This document shows, one piece after another, positions 1 through 7,729 of a DNA stretch of 47,302 nucleotides (position 1 is its first letter; the number at the start of each line of letters is the position of its first letter). Position numbers and translations under genes: made by a program. The DNA comes from Saccharicrinis sp. (GTDB lineage Bacteria > Bacteroidota > Bacteroidia > Bacteroidales > Marinilabiliaceae), in the NCBI GenBank assembly GCA_024635555.1, contig JAGXIO010000206.1, positions 1 through 47,302 of the forward strand, in the 5' to 3' direction. The notes below the pieces were generated by a model, which worked only from the letters and a program-made list of their open reading frames with translations, was not told the origin of the DNA and ran no database searches.

Positions 1-92
1 CCACAAAGTACGCAATAATTTACGTTTTTAAAATCCAGACCGCGACAATCGAATAGAACAACTCGAAATTTTCCTACACCCAAAATATTCAA
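1..92 (-). CDS. Possible 5' end of an unidentified partial gene
   Basis: An open frame runs leftwards off the window edge from a TTG at 92-90, with an in-frame stop just upstream at 101-99. The readable peptide begins LNILGVGKFRVVLFDCRGLD and later has a CxxC pair (YCVLC), so its composition looks coding. No ATG is visible in this frame. All three minus frames carry stops between 136 and 101, so this is separate from the short protease ORF upstream. I do not recognise the family. By position it could be another member of the defence operon, such as a restriction subunit or a STAND NTPase, but that is only inference. Confidence 0.25.
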   Translation of the reverse strand, partial: MNILGVGKFRVVLFDCRGLDFKNVNYCVLC

Positions 93-135
93 AGCATATC
101 ACCTTAATTATTAACAGTTGATGCTTGCTGAGTAG

Positions 136-411
136 TTACAATTTGCTAGATATTTCTTTTTGAGGAATATATTCGTAGTGAATAAATTCTGTTTGATTAT
201 AACATTGTATTTCAATAAACCCAATATCTTCAATAAAAACTTCATCGTCATCATTGCTATGTTTGAATGTATGTTTTGTTGTAAAAACATAATTATACTG
301 GCTGTTTGTTGAAGTAGCATATAAAAAACCAGAAGACCAATCTTCAGAACCGCCAACTTCAGTCTTTACTTTGACTCCACATTTCTTATATTGCTGGAAA
401 ACTGTATCCAT
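136..411 (-). CDS. Trypsin-like serine protease N-terminal fragment
   Basis: This 91-residue product looks like the first part of a trypsin-like peptidase: a WSSGFL segment near residues 25-30 corresponds to the usual GSGF(L/V) strand, and YVFTTKHTF with His47 sits where the catalytic histidine of S1-type proteases lies. The reading frame stops at residue 91, before any recognisable catalytic Ser motif (GxSG), so the protein cannot be a complete protease. It overlaps the upstream metallo-beta-lactamase gene by 26 nt, which suggests translational coupling. MBL plus trypsin-like pairs are known from Avs1 (AVAST type I) and related conflict systems. The ORF may be a truncated relic or a small regulatory partner. 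Confidence 0.5.
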   Translation of the reverse strand: MDTVFQQYKKCGVKVKTEVGGSEDWSSGFLYATSTNSQYNYVFTTKHTFKHSNDDDEVFIEDIGFIEIQCYNQTEFIHYEYIPQKEISSKL

Positions 412-1399
412 CTAATGAGTTATTAGGTTCAAGGACTATGTTGTATTTTCTTTTTTCAATATCCGTTATCCGAAGCTTTTCTAGCGTCTCAGAATAATTG
501 AATAAGAATGAAATTTTTTTCCCTTTAACGTGTTGATATTTTATTACTTTAAGCAAAGCCTTTTTGTCAGGTAAAAAATGATTATTCCCATCCGTACAAA
601 TAATATATTTTGCGCAACTGATTTTAGAAATTATATCTTTTGTAATATTCCTATGACTACCGTGGTGAGGAAGCTTTATAAAATCAAGAGGTATTAACTC
701 TGTGTCATTTTCTTCATACAACTTTGATATGATTGATTCTAATCTTTTGGGTGTTACATCACCGGTTAATAAGCTCTTTTTTCCATTATAGTCCATTTGA
801 AATACAATGCTACTCTGATTAGGCATCCGATTGTCGAGACTTTTATCTTTAACGTGTTTTTCAAGGTCGGTTAAGCTTCTATTCCAGTCTGACCTTTCAT
901 CGGCAGAAAGGTAAGCTCCGCTCGTATTAGCATAGCCATCAACAATATCCTCTGTTGGTGAAAGGCATGTTAATTTAATGTCTCCTAATTGAATTGAAGG
1001 GGTGGTATCTAGCAAAATGGTATCCCATTTTAATTCTAGATGATTAATAAGAACCTCGACATCTGATGCCTGTTGAAAAGATAGGTATTTCGATTCCTTT
1101 GGAATTGGTTTCCCTTTTATAATCCTAGGAGAATTAAAGTAAACTTGCTTGACAAAGTCTTTTGGCTCTCCAAATCGATTATTCTTAAGTTCAACCAGAA
1201 AGTCAATGATGCCCTTAATGTGGTCTGAATCATGATGAGTAATAACAAGTATGTCAATACATTCATTGTTATTAAATATTCCATCTAATTCTTTAAAAAG
1301 ATATGTTGTGTCATCACCGCCATCAATTAGCATGTTTTTACCAATACTTTTTACAAGAATTGCATCCCCTTTTCCTGCTTTAAGAAACTTAACTTGCAT
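386..1399 (-). CDS. ComEC/Rec2-like metallo-beta-lactamase-fold hydrolase
   Basis: The 337-residue product is a soluble MBL-fold hydrolase of the ComEC/Rec2 type. The metal-binding signature HHDSDH lies at residues 55-60 (H-x-D-x-D-H pattern) after an LIDGGDD strand, and a later LPHHGSH segment (about residues 236-242) is the second typical ComEC-like motif. No transmembrane segment is present, so this is the stand-alone enzyme and not the DNA-uptake channel. It starts only 10 nt after the hsdS stop and overlaps the downstream protease fragment, so it is part of the defence operon. Related MBL proteins act as nucleases or phosphodiesterases in Avs1-type systems; that role is inferred from context. 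Confidence 0.75.
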   Translation of the reverse strand: MQVKFLKAGKGDAILVKSIGKNMLIDGGDDTTYLFKELDGIFNNNECIDILVITHHDSDHIKGIIDFLVELKNNRFGEPKDFVKQVYFNSPRIIKGKPIPKESKYLSFQQASDVEVLINHLELKWDTILLDTTPSIQLGDIKLTCLSPTEDIVDGYANTSGAYLSADERSDWNRSLTDLEKHVKDKSLDNRMPNQSSIVFQMDYNGKKSLLTGDVTPKRLESIISKLYEENDTELIPLDFIKLPHHGSHRNITKDIISKISCAKYIICTDGNNHFLPDKKALLKVIKYQHVKGKKISFLFNYSETLEKLRITDIEKRKYNIVLEPNNSLDGYSFPAI

Positions 1400-1409
1400 A
1401 ATCTATATC

Positions 1410-2792
1410 TTAGTTTTGAACCCTCAATTCCCCACTCATTACCTTTTGCAACAAGGTGTCTCGTAATTGGGTTAGGGTTTGGATTTCTTTGTTATTCTCC
1501 TGTATTTTGACAAAATTTAATCTAATTGCAACATCTAATTTTTCTACTAATTCATTAGTTGGAATAATTAGTTCGAAATCATTTAATAAGGTTTTTATAT
1601 CAAGATTTTTAATACCTGTTGTACCATTTTCAAGATTGAAAAATATTCCTTTATCATATAGATACTGAAGTAATAAATATGTGAAATAAGAATAATATTC
1701 TTTTCTTGGTCTTAATATTCTACAGAAATTAACGCAAGTCATAGGTCGGTTAAAATGGGTAAGTATTTCATTATTGATATACATTACTCTTCCAGTTGAC
1801 TGATTCTCTGTTCCGCCACTAATTTCAATTACAATATCTCCACTGTTTAACTGACATTTCTTTAATTTAAGAGCCTTTATAAACCTTACAGGAGCGCGTA
1901 ATGGAAGGCCAGTTTTCATATCGGGCAAATCTGTACCTCTAAGACAAGTTGCCTCTTCTGTAAAATCTCCTGTAATTTCCTCATTTCCATAATCACCTCC
2001 TATAGAATTTAATATGAACGTATTTAAGTAGCCAACTCTCCACCCCTCCGGAATTTCTCCCAATTCACTCTCAACCATTTTGCCACCAGAGCTTTTATAC
2101 CCTTCGGCTTTGCTCAGGGCAAGCGGTTCTCCATTTTTGTTAGGTTTACCCTGAGCGAAGTCGAAGGGAAACTCAAACTCTACAAACCAACGTTTAAAAA
2201 GGGTTTGTGCCAGTTCTTCTAAGTCTTGGTTTTGTTGACGGAGCAGGGTGATTTTTTTATTAAAACTTGCAACAATGTTTGCCAGAGCATCTCTTTCTAA
2301 TTTAGGTGGCAACACAATTGGCAAAGATTCTACATCGGAGAGATTAAGAGTATGTTGTACCGTTGTATTAGCATGAGTTTTAATATAATGAGTAATTTGC
2401 TTTGACGATAACCACGTATAAATCCAATAGTTATCAGTTTTATCTTTAAGGTTAAGCAAGCCAACAGCACGGGCAATATTCCATCCTTTATGCTTTTCAG
2501 GAACAATTGCCAATTCCCCAAGATTGCCCACTAGTGTTATTAAAATCTCTCCACCTTTTAATTTCGTACGATTGTATTTTGAAGCAATTTCAGTTGAAAC
2601 CCTCATTACTTCATTATCATCAATAATTCCATTTCTAATGTTATTTACCCTTAATATAGGTATGCCATTATCATCATGAAACCCAGGCTGGACAATACCA
2701 TAGGTTACTTTGTTTTCCAAAATGGCAGATAGGGGTTTTATCTCCCAATCAATTGGAAAATCTCCAATTTCGTTTATACTTATCTCGTTCAT
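1410..2792 (-). CDS. hsdS: Type I restriction-modification specificity subunit
   Basis: This is a 460-residue S subunit with two target-recognition half-proteins. The first half (residues 1 to about 195) ends in a coiled-coil-like conserved region (LRQQNQDLEELAQTLFKRWF). The second half begins at ELGEIPEGW and ends with a matching helix (QTLTQLRDTLLQKVMSGEL). The two recognition domains specify the two halves of a bipartite DNA target for the HsdM methylase. The junction between the halves carries about 25 extra residues (AQGKPNKNGEPLALSKAEG) encoded by an inverted pair of short palindromic repeats at 2100-2168. The start overlaps the preceding gene by ATGA, indicating coupled translation. 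No hsdR is in the window. Confidence 0.92.
   Translation of the reverse strand: MNEISINEIGDFPIDWEIKPLSAILENKVTYGIVQPGFHDDNGIPILRVNNIRNGIIDDNEVMRVSTEIASKYNRTKLKGGEILITLVGNLGELAIVPEKHKGWNIARAVGLLNLKDKTDNYWIYTWLSSKQITHYIKTHANTTVQHTLNLSDVESLPIVLPPKLERDALANIVASFNKKITLLRQQNQDLEELAQTLFKRWFVEFEFPFDFAQGKPNKNGEPLALSKAEGYKSSGGKMVESELGEIPEGWRVGYLNTFILNSIGGDYGNEEITGDFTEEATCLRGTDLPDMKTGLPLRAPVRFIKALKLKKCQLNSGDIVIEISGGTENQSTGRVMYINNEILTHFNRPMTCVNFCRILRPRKEYYSYFTYLLLQYLYDKGIFFNLENGTTGIKNLDIKTLLNDFELIIPTNELVEKLDVAIRLNFVKIQENNKEIQTLTQLRDTLLQKVMSGELRVQN
2100..2168. repeat. Inverted pair of 20-bp CCCTTCGACTTCGCTCAGGG-type repeats inside hsdS
   Basis: The sequence CCCTTCGGCTTTGCTCAGGG at 2100-2119 is matched in inverse orientation by CCCTGAGCGAAGTCGAAGGG at 2149-2168 (18 of 20 positions). 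The 29-bp spacer and both arms are read in frame as part of the HsdS linker. This short CTTCG...CTCAGG word resembles a dispersed repeat I associate with Bacteroidota genomes; the family assignment is from memory and not checked. Confidence 0.75.
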
Positions 2793-3319
2793 GCCCTGTC
2801 CTCCTTTTTTACCAAAGTATAAAATGCGACTCCTCGTTTGGTGAGTTTATACTTTTGCTTAGAACTGTTGGGTTTTTCAGGGATAGTCCATTCTATTAAT
2901 TGGTCATCTAGCAACTTAGCAATTACCACTTTTAATTGTCCTGAAATACTTTTATGCCCAAGCACATCAGCCAAACCTTGTTTTGAAAGGTTATTTAACG
3001 CCAGCCTGAGAACTAAGGCTGCGTATAAAGACTCGGGCTGTCGGCCTTTAAACTCTTGCTGTAACTCTTGCTGTTCTTCCTCTAATCCCTTATCTAATAA
3101 AGTTTTAAGCTCCTGCTGCAACTCGGGCTGTGCCAATTTAGACTCTGGCTGCAACTCAGGCTTTTGGGAAGTATTATCGTCCGTAATCGTCCGTGGACGA
3201 TAAAACTCAATATCAAAAAAGTCGTTTTGTTCTGCAATTTTAGGGGTTTGCAAGCCATGTTCTTCGCAAGCAGAGATGATACGGTTAATTCCGCTGCCCC
3301 ATTGTTCAATGTTATGCAT
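2789..3319 (-). CDS. AlbA/HATPase_c_4-type regulator, C-terminal part only
   Basis: The product (about 176 residues from the chosen start) opens with IEQWGSGINRIISACEEHGL, the terminal helix of the HATPase_c_4 domain found near the C terminus of AlbA_2/HTH ATP-binding regulators (RecG-like annotation). It is followed by a Gln/Glu-rich linker with LQQELK/LQQEFK repeats and a winged-helix-like end (LALNNLSKQGLADVLGHKS). The usual N-terminal AlbA_2 DNA-binding domain and most of the ATPase domain are absent. I chose the ATG at 3319-3317 because GGAGG lies directly before it, inside the end of the KilA-N gene (8-nt overlap). It may be a functional stand-alone regulator or a remnant retained between hsdM and hsdS. 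Confidence 0.7.
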   Translation of the reverse strand: MHNIEQWGSGINRIISACEEHGLQTPKIAEQNDFFDIEFYRPRTITDDNTSQKPELQPESKLAQPELQQELKTLLDKGLEEEQQELQQEFKGRQPESLYAALVLRLALNNLSKQGLADVLGHKSISGQLKVVIAKLLDDQLIEWTIPEKPNSSKQKYKLTKRGVAFYTLVKKEDRA

Positions 3320-4148
3320 CTTTACCTCCTTCAAGTTTTTTAAGGTTACTATCTTGGAGTAATATTTTCATTTGTTGTATAGCTATCTGGTTAAGCCTAA
3401 GTAAGCGGTCGCTTTGTATTAAACCATCGCTAATAAAAACAGCGTTTAAATTTTCAAGATTGGATAAACATACCAATTGGCTAACATTGGCATAATCTCG
3501 TATATTTCCTTTCTCATCGGGGTTTTCATCACGCCACGCTTTGGCTGTTTTTCCAAATAGAGCTACATTTAACACATCGGCTTCGTTGGCATAAACATGA
3601 CTAACCTGTAATGGTGTAAGATTAGTGGGAATCAGGTTTTCTTTTATGGCATCGGTATGTATCCGGTAGTTTATTTTTGTGAGTTTTCGTTTAATATCCC
3701 AGTCAAGCTCCTTTGCTTGTTGGCTTTTCAGATGCTGAAATTCCTTAATTAAGTAGAATTTAAACTCAACAGAAACCCAAGATGCAAATTCAAGTGCTAT
3801 ATCTACATGCGCATATGTACCTCCATATCTGCCCGATTTGGATTGTATCCCTATGGCATTGGTAGCCTCAATCCATTTTTGCGGAGACAATACAAAGTGG
3901 TTATAGCCAGCTTCATTTCTAAACAGGTCGAATTCGACCTGTTTAAAATCGGGATTGTGCAGTCTCTCCCAAAGTCCAAGTAGTTCAATGGTGTTTTTAC
4001 TACGCATCCAATTTTTAATGATGTCTCTAGGAGCTTCCGGATTCTTGTGCTTTGCTATATCTGTAATGCAAATAAAATCTTCTTGCTGTGCTTTTAACAA
4101 ACCTATTTCAAGCCCATTTACCGCTATTTTTACATTTTTATTGCTCAT
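3312..4148 (-). CDS. KilA-N domain protein
   Basis: The 278-residue product has a KilA-N DNA-binding domain in roughly residues 1-140: an [10 protein letters not shown] segment, a [11 protein letters not shown] segment and the [16 protein letters not shown] signature with following [13 protein letters not shown] helix. The C-terminal part ([15 protein letters not shown] onward) is the conserved region commonly attached to chromosomal KilA-N proteins. Such genes are often found between hsdM and hsdS in Bacteroidota type I systems; their role there is unknown, and anti-phage regulation or DNA binding is only inferred. It overlaps hsdM by ATGA at 4145-4148 and the downstream regulator by 8 nt. 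Confidence 0.85.
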   Translation of the reverse strand: MSNKNVKIAVNGLEIGLLKAQQEDFICITDIAKHKNPEAPRDIIKNWMRSKNTIELLGLWERLHNPDFKQVEFDLFRNEAGYNHFVLSPQKWIEATNAIGIQSKSGRYGGTYAHVDIALEFASWVSVEFKFYLIKEFQHLKSQQAKELDWDIKRKLTKINYRIHTDAIKENLIPTNLTPLQVSHVYANEADVLNVALFGKTAKAWRDENPDEKGNIRDYANVSQLVCLSNLENLNAVFISDGLIQSDRLLRLNQIAIQQMKILLQDSNLKKLEGGKDA

Positions 4149-5701
4149 AACTTAATGCCAATTTTAGCCAATTGTGCTGCAATTTCTTTATCAAGCGTTT
4201 GGGCTTGATTCATTTGTTCACGTAATCGGGAAGTAAGTGTATCTACTTTTTCTTGGAATGGAATGCCATCGTCTACTTCATCGGGAATACCCACATAGCG
4301 TCCCGGAGTCAATACAAATTTATGCTTTTGAATATCTTCAAGGCTTGCCGATTTGCAAAAGCCTTTTACATCTTGGTACTTATCGTTGTCTGAGCCTGTC
4401 GAAGACAACCAATTGTGATAGGTGTCGCCAACAGTACTAATGTCTTCGGGTGCAAAGGTTCTGTTTTTGCGGTCAATCATATAACCCAATTCCGAAGCAT
4501 CAATAAACAATACTTTCCCGATGGATCGGGATTGTTTTTTGCCACGGCGTAAAAACCACAAACAAGCAGGGATACCCGTATTAAAAAATAGCGCTTTCGG
4601 AAGCATAACGATACATTCAACCAAGTCGTTTTCCACGAGCTTTTGTCGTATGTCGCCTTCGCCTCCGGTATTGGAACTTAACGAACCGTTTGCCAATACA
4701 AAACCTGCATGTCCGCCATCAGGTTTTAAGTGATACAAAAAGTGCTGTACCCAACCAAAGTTTGCATTTCCGGCTGGTGGTATGCCATATTGCCAACGAG
4801 CATCATCACGCAGTAATTCGCCACTCCAATCGCTCACATTAAACGGAGGGTTGGCTATGATGAAATCGGCTTTTAAGTCTTTATGTGCATTGTTCAAAAA
4901 CGAACCTTCGGTATTCCATTTAATGTTTGATCCATCAATACCACGTATGGCAAGGTTCATTCGGCATAAGCGATAGGTAGTTTGATTGCTTTCCTGTCCG
5001 TAAACCGAAATATCATCCAATCGTCCCTGATGGCTTTCGATAAACTTTTCACTTTGCACAAACATACCACCACTACCACAACAAGGGTCATAAACACGTC
5101 CTTTGTAAGGCTGTAGCATTTCCACCAAAAGCTTTACAATGCTTTCTGGCGTATAGAACTGTCCGCCCTTTTGTCCTTCGGCCAAAGCAAACTGACCTAA
5201 AAAGTATTCATACACACGCCCCAATACATCTTGACTTTTGGCTTTCTTGTCACCTAAAGCAATGGTTCCTATGGTATCAATTAAACCACCCAAAGTTTGA
5301 GGGTCGAGGTTTGAACGACCGTAAGTTTTTGGGAGGATGCCTTTAAGTACGGCATTGTCAGCTTCAATTAAATCCATGGCATCATCAATCAGCTTGCCAA
5401 TATTTGGCATTTTTGCTTGTGATTGTATGCTAGACCATCGAGCTTGTTCGGGTACAAAAAATACATTCTCAGCACCGTACTCGTCTTTATCTTCGGGGTC
5501 GGCTCCGGCATATTCCCCTTCACCTGCCACTAATTTATTGTGTAACTCGCTAAATGCATCTGAGATATATTTCAGAAAGATTAGGCCCAATACAACATGT
5601 TTGTATTCGGCAGCATCAATATTCTTACGCAGTTTATCTGCTGTAAGCCACAGCTTTTTTTCTAGGTTTTCTTCAGTTCCGTTTCCGTTTTTCTTGGCCA
5701 T
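4145..5701 (-). CDS. hsdM: Type I restriction-modification DNA adenine methylase
   Basis: This 518-residue protein is the HsdM subunit, which methylates adenine at the bipartite site chosen by HsdS. The N-terminal HsdM helical domain is seen at [20 protein letters not shown]. The SAM-binding motif [11 protein letters not shown] is near residues 203-213 and the catalytic NPPF motif near residues 282-286. A C-terminal segment (PGRYVGIPD) typical of the family is also present. Two in-frame palindromic short repeats lie inside the gene at 4385-4409 and 4516-4531. It starts 3 nt after the XRE gene and overlaps the KilA-N gene, so it belongs to one operon. It appears intact. Confidence 0.95.
   Translation of the reverse strand: MAKKNGNGTEENLEKKLWLTADKLRKNIDAAEYKHVVLGLIFLKYISDAFSELHNKLVAGEGEYAGADPEDKDEYGAENVFFVPEQARWSSIQSQAKMPNIGKLIDDAMDLIEADNAVLKGILPKTYGRSNLDPQTLGGLIDTIGTIALGDKKAKSQDVLGRVYEYFLGQFALAEGQKGGQFYTPESIVKLLVEMLQPYKGRVYDPCCGSGGMFVQSEKFIESHQGRLDDISVYGQESNQTTYRLCRMNLAIRGIDGSNIKWNTEGSFLNNAHKDLKADFIIANPPFNVSDWSGELLRDDARWQYGIPPAGNANFGWVQHFLYHLKPDGGHAGFVLANGSLSSNTGGEGDIRQKLVENDLVECIVMLPKALFFNTGIPACLWFLRRGKKQSRSIGKVLFIDASELGYMIDRKNRTFAPEDISTVGDTYHNWLSSTGSDNDKYQDVKGFCKSASLEDIQKHKFVLTPGRYVGIPDEVDDGIPFQEKVDTLTSRLREQMNQAQTLDKEIAAQLAKIGIKL
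4385..4409. repeat. Palindromic short repeat inside hsdM (SSTGSDN segment)
   Basis: GTTGTCT and AGACAAC form 7-bp arms around GAGCCTGTCGA. The centre is a TGAGCCTGTCGAA word of the kind often seen as a dispersed small repeat. It is in frame and encodes a short Ser/Thr/Asp-rich loop. Confidence 0.65.
4516..4531. repeat. TCCCGAT/ATCGGGA palindrome inside hsdM
   Basis: A perfect 7-bp inverted repeat with a GG centre lies within the coding sequence and encodes part of a basic loop (QSRSIG). It resembles a second class of short dispersed palindromes; it is shorter than the hsdS pair and could be chance. Confidence 0.5.
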
Positions 5702-5704
5702 TAT

Positions 5705-5998
5705 TTATATTAATTCGTTTTCCACCATTTTAAGTGCACTTTGTGCTACTTTTTCATTTTTCACCAAATCGTAAACCTGTCCGGCCAACCACATGGCCAA
5801 TAGTTCATTTTTATCTGTATTAAGCAATTTAGCAAGTTTAACAATTTGCTCTCGCTTAGCATTACGTTCTCCTCGCTCAATCTTGCTGTACATAGGTGTG
5901 TCTATTTCTAAACTGGCAGCAAGTTGCCTTTGAAGCAATGCTTGCTCTTCTCTTAGTTCTTTAATTCTCTTTCCTAAAAACATGGCTTTTTTTATCAT
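5705..5998 (-). CDS. XRE-family HTH transcriptional regulator
   Basis: A small (97-residue) Cro/CI-type HTH protein. The helix-turn-helix runs through GKRIKELREEQALLQRQLAASL, then MYSKIERGERNAKREQIVKLAKLL, which is the canonical XRE signature. The C-terminal tail (VYDLVKNEKVAQSALKMVENEL) is helical. An alternative start at 5983 (MFLGKRIKE) would give a 92-residue product and looks equally good. It ends 3 nt before hsdM and is the first gene of the restriction operon, so autoregulation of hsdMS expression is the likely role, as for controller proteins of other restriction systems. That function is inferred from position. Confidence 0.85.
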   Translation of the reverse strand: MIKKAMFLGKRIKELREEQALLQRQLAASLEIDTPMYSKIERGERNAKREQIVKLAKLLNTDKNELLAMWLAGQVYDLVKNEKVAQSALKMVENELI

Positions 5999-6209
5999 GA
6001 CTTGTCAAACTTTGGCTAATGTAATAAAAAGATTTATATAAAATACTGGAGAAATATGAAATTAATGGAAAGTGTTGATGGTGGGTAAAGAATTGGAAAA
6101 TATTTTCTCAATAAAAAGCCGCTGTATTACCTACGTATAGTGGCTTTAAATCACGCGCAACCATTAACCCGTTCTCGTCTCGCGATTATACAAGCTGCAA
6201 ATCAATAAC

Positions 6210-6243
6210 CCGTTGCCGTCGCACGGCCGTTGCCGTCGTGTGG
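6210..6243. repeat. 17-bp tandem duplication next to the mnmE stop
   Basis: Two adjacent 17-mers, CCGTTGCCGTCGCACGG (6210-6226) and CCGTTGCCGTCGTGTGG (6227-6243), differ at two positions. A degenerate third copy (CCCGTTCTCGTCTCGCG) starts near 6168. The duplication ends 1 bp before the minus-strand mnmE stop codon and is GC-richer than its surroundings. The rest of the 6001-6244 gap holds nothing I recognise. Confidence 0.7.
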
Positions 6244-6244
6244 C

Positions 6245-7660
6245 CTATTTTCCGATACAGAAATTCTTAAATATGTTTCCCAGCACCTCATGGGTATGTA
6301 TTTCGCCACCAGTAATTTGACCGAGATAATGAAGGACTTCGCGGATGTCTTGGGCTACAAAGTCGCCGGATATGCCGCTATGTAGGCCTTCCAATACACG
6401 CAATATAGACTCGTGCGAACGTTGTAGTGCTTCGTAATGGCGGGCGTTGGTTACAATTACTTCGTCGTTATCTACGGCCTTAAGGTTTACGGTATCTATA
6501 AGTTCGTTAAGCAGTTGGTCTACCCCAGTCTGTTTTTTTGCCGATAAGGGTACGATGGCATCTTGGCGTGACAGTTCGGGGAATTTTTTGGGGCTGAAGC
6601 GAGCACTTATCTCACTGCTGTCCGTTAAATCGATTTTATTGATGGCCACTACCAATTTTTGTTCTTGGTTCATTTTTTCTTTCACCTCAGCTATGGCTTC
6701 GTGAATTTTAGGGTTGGGATCGTTGATGTCGAGCATCAGTATGACGATGGAGGCGGAGCCTATTTTGGTATAAGTGCGGCTTATGCCTATGTTCTCGATG
6801 GCGTCGGTGGTTTTACGTATGCCGGCGGTGTCGATAAAGCGGAAGGTGATGCCTTTGATGTTGATGGTATCCTCAATGGCATCGCGGGTGGTTCCGTGGA
6901 TATCGGAAACGATGGCACGGTCTTCCTGAAGAATGGTATTAAGCAGTGTGGATTTTCCGGCGTTGGTATGGCCCACGATGGCTACGGGGATACCATTTTT
7001 GATGGCGTTGCCCAGGGAGAAGGAGTTGATTAGTTTGGTGAGCAGTTGTTCCACTTCATCTACTAAGGCAATCAGTTGTTTACGGTCGGCAAACTCCACG
7101 TCTTCTTCGCTAAAATCCAGCTCAAGTTCAACGAGGGATATGAAATTGAGCAGTCGCTCACGCAAGTGTACGAGCTCGTTGGAAAAACCACCTTTCATCT
7201 GTTGCAATGCAACACGACGTGCGGCCTCACTTTTTGAGGCGATGAGGTCGGCTACTGCTTCGGCCTGCGAAAGATCCATCTTACCGTTTAGGAAGGCTCG
7301 TTGGGTAAACTCACCGGGAGCGGCCAGGTGTGCACCGTTCTTGATAAAAAGTTCCAATACCTTTTGTTGGATAAAAGGTGCACCGTGGCACGAAACCTCT
7401 ACGGTATCTTCGCCCGTAAACGAATGAGGGGCTTTAAAGATACTCACCAGCACCTCGTCCAGCTCCTTTTCTCCATCCATTAATGAGCCAAAATGAACGG
7501 TATGGGCTTGTTGGTTGATGAGCTTTTTTCCGGTGCGTATGGATTTAAACACCTTATCACAAATGACAATGCTTTGCGAGCCAGTAAGTCGGATTATGGC
7601 AATGGCGCCGGCTCCTTGTGCTGTGGAAACGGCTACGATGGTATTTTTAAGGTTTATCAT
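6245..7660 (-). CDS. mnmE: tRNA modification GTPase MnmE
   Basis: MnmE with MnmG installs the carboxymethylaminomethyl group on wobble U34 of certain tRNAs. The 471-residue product has the N-terminal formyl-THF-binding domain (NTIVAVST...GAIAIIRL), a central helical domain and an inserted G domain with G1 GHTNAGKST at 230-238, then TTRD, DTAG and NKID motifs. It ends in the invariant FCIGK whose Cys is functionally required in the family. I moved the start to MINLKN at 7660 because this matches the family N terminus; the upstream ATG at 7675 would add five atypical residues. Length and motifs indicate an intact gene. Confidence 0.96.
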   Translation of the reverse strand: MINLKNTIVAVSTAQGAGAIAIIRLTGSQSIVICDKVFKSIRTGKKLINQQAHTVHFGSLMDGEKELDEVLVSIFKAPHSFTGEDTVEVSCHGAPFIQQKVLELFIKNGAHLAAPGEFTQRAFLNGKMDLSQAEAVADLIASKSEAARRVALQQMKGGFSNELVHLRERLLNFISLVELELDFSEEDVEFADRKQLIALVDEVEQLLTKLINSFSLGNAIKNGIPVAIVGHTNAGKSTLLNTILQEDRAIVSDIHGTTRDAIEDTINIKGITFRFIDTAGIRKTTDAIENIGISRTYTKIGSASIVILMLDINDPNPKIHEAIAEVKEKMNQEQKLVVAINKIDLTDSSEISARFSPKKFPELSRQDAIVPLSAKKQTGVDQLLNELIDTVNLKAVDNDEVIVTNARHYEALQRSHESILRVLEGLHSGISGDFVAQDIREVLHYLGQITGGEIHTHEVLGNIFKNFCIGK

Positions 7661-7729
7661 TGTGAATATTCTCATTAAAAAGTTTTTGTACAGAAAATAT
7701 TTATTTTCCAGATTGCTTAACTCTGAAAC

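Noticed and set aside
136-411. Complete trypsin-like protease
   Set aside because: Only the region around the catalytic His is present; the frame stops at residue 91 and all three minus frames contain stops between 136 and 101, so a simple frameshift does not restore it.
2100-2168. Invertible segment for phase variation of hsdS
   Set aside because: The arms are only 20 bp with a 29-bp spacer and no recombinase or alternative hsdS fragment is nearby; inversion would not swap a recognition domain.
5705-5998. Prophage repressor
   Set aside because: No phage structural or integrase genes are near; it is 3 nt from hsdM and fits a restriction controller better.
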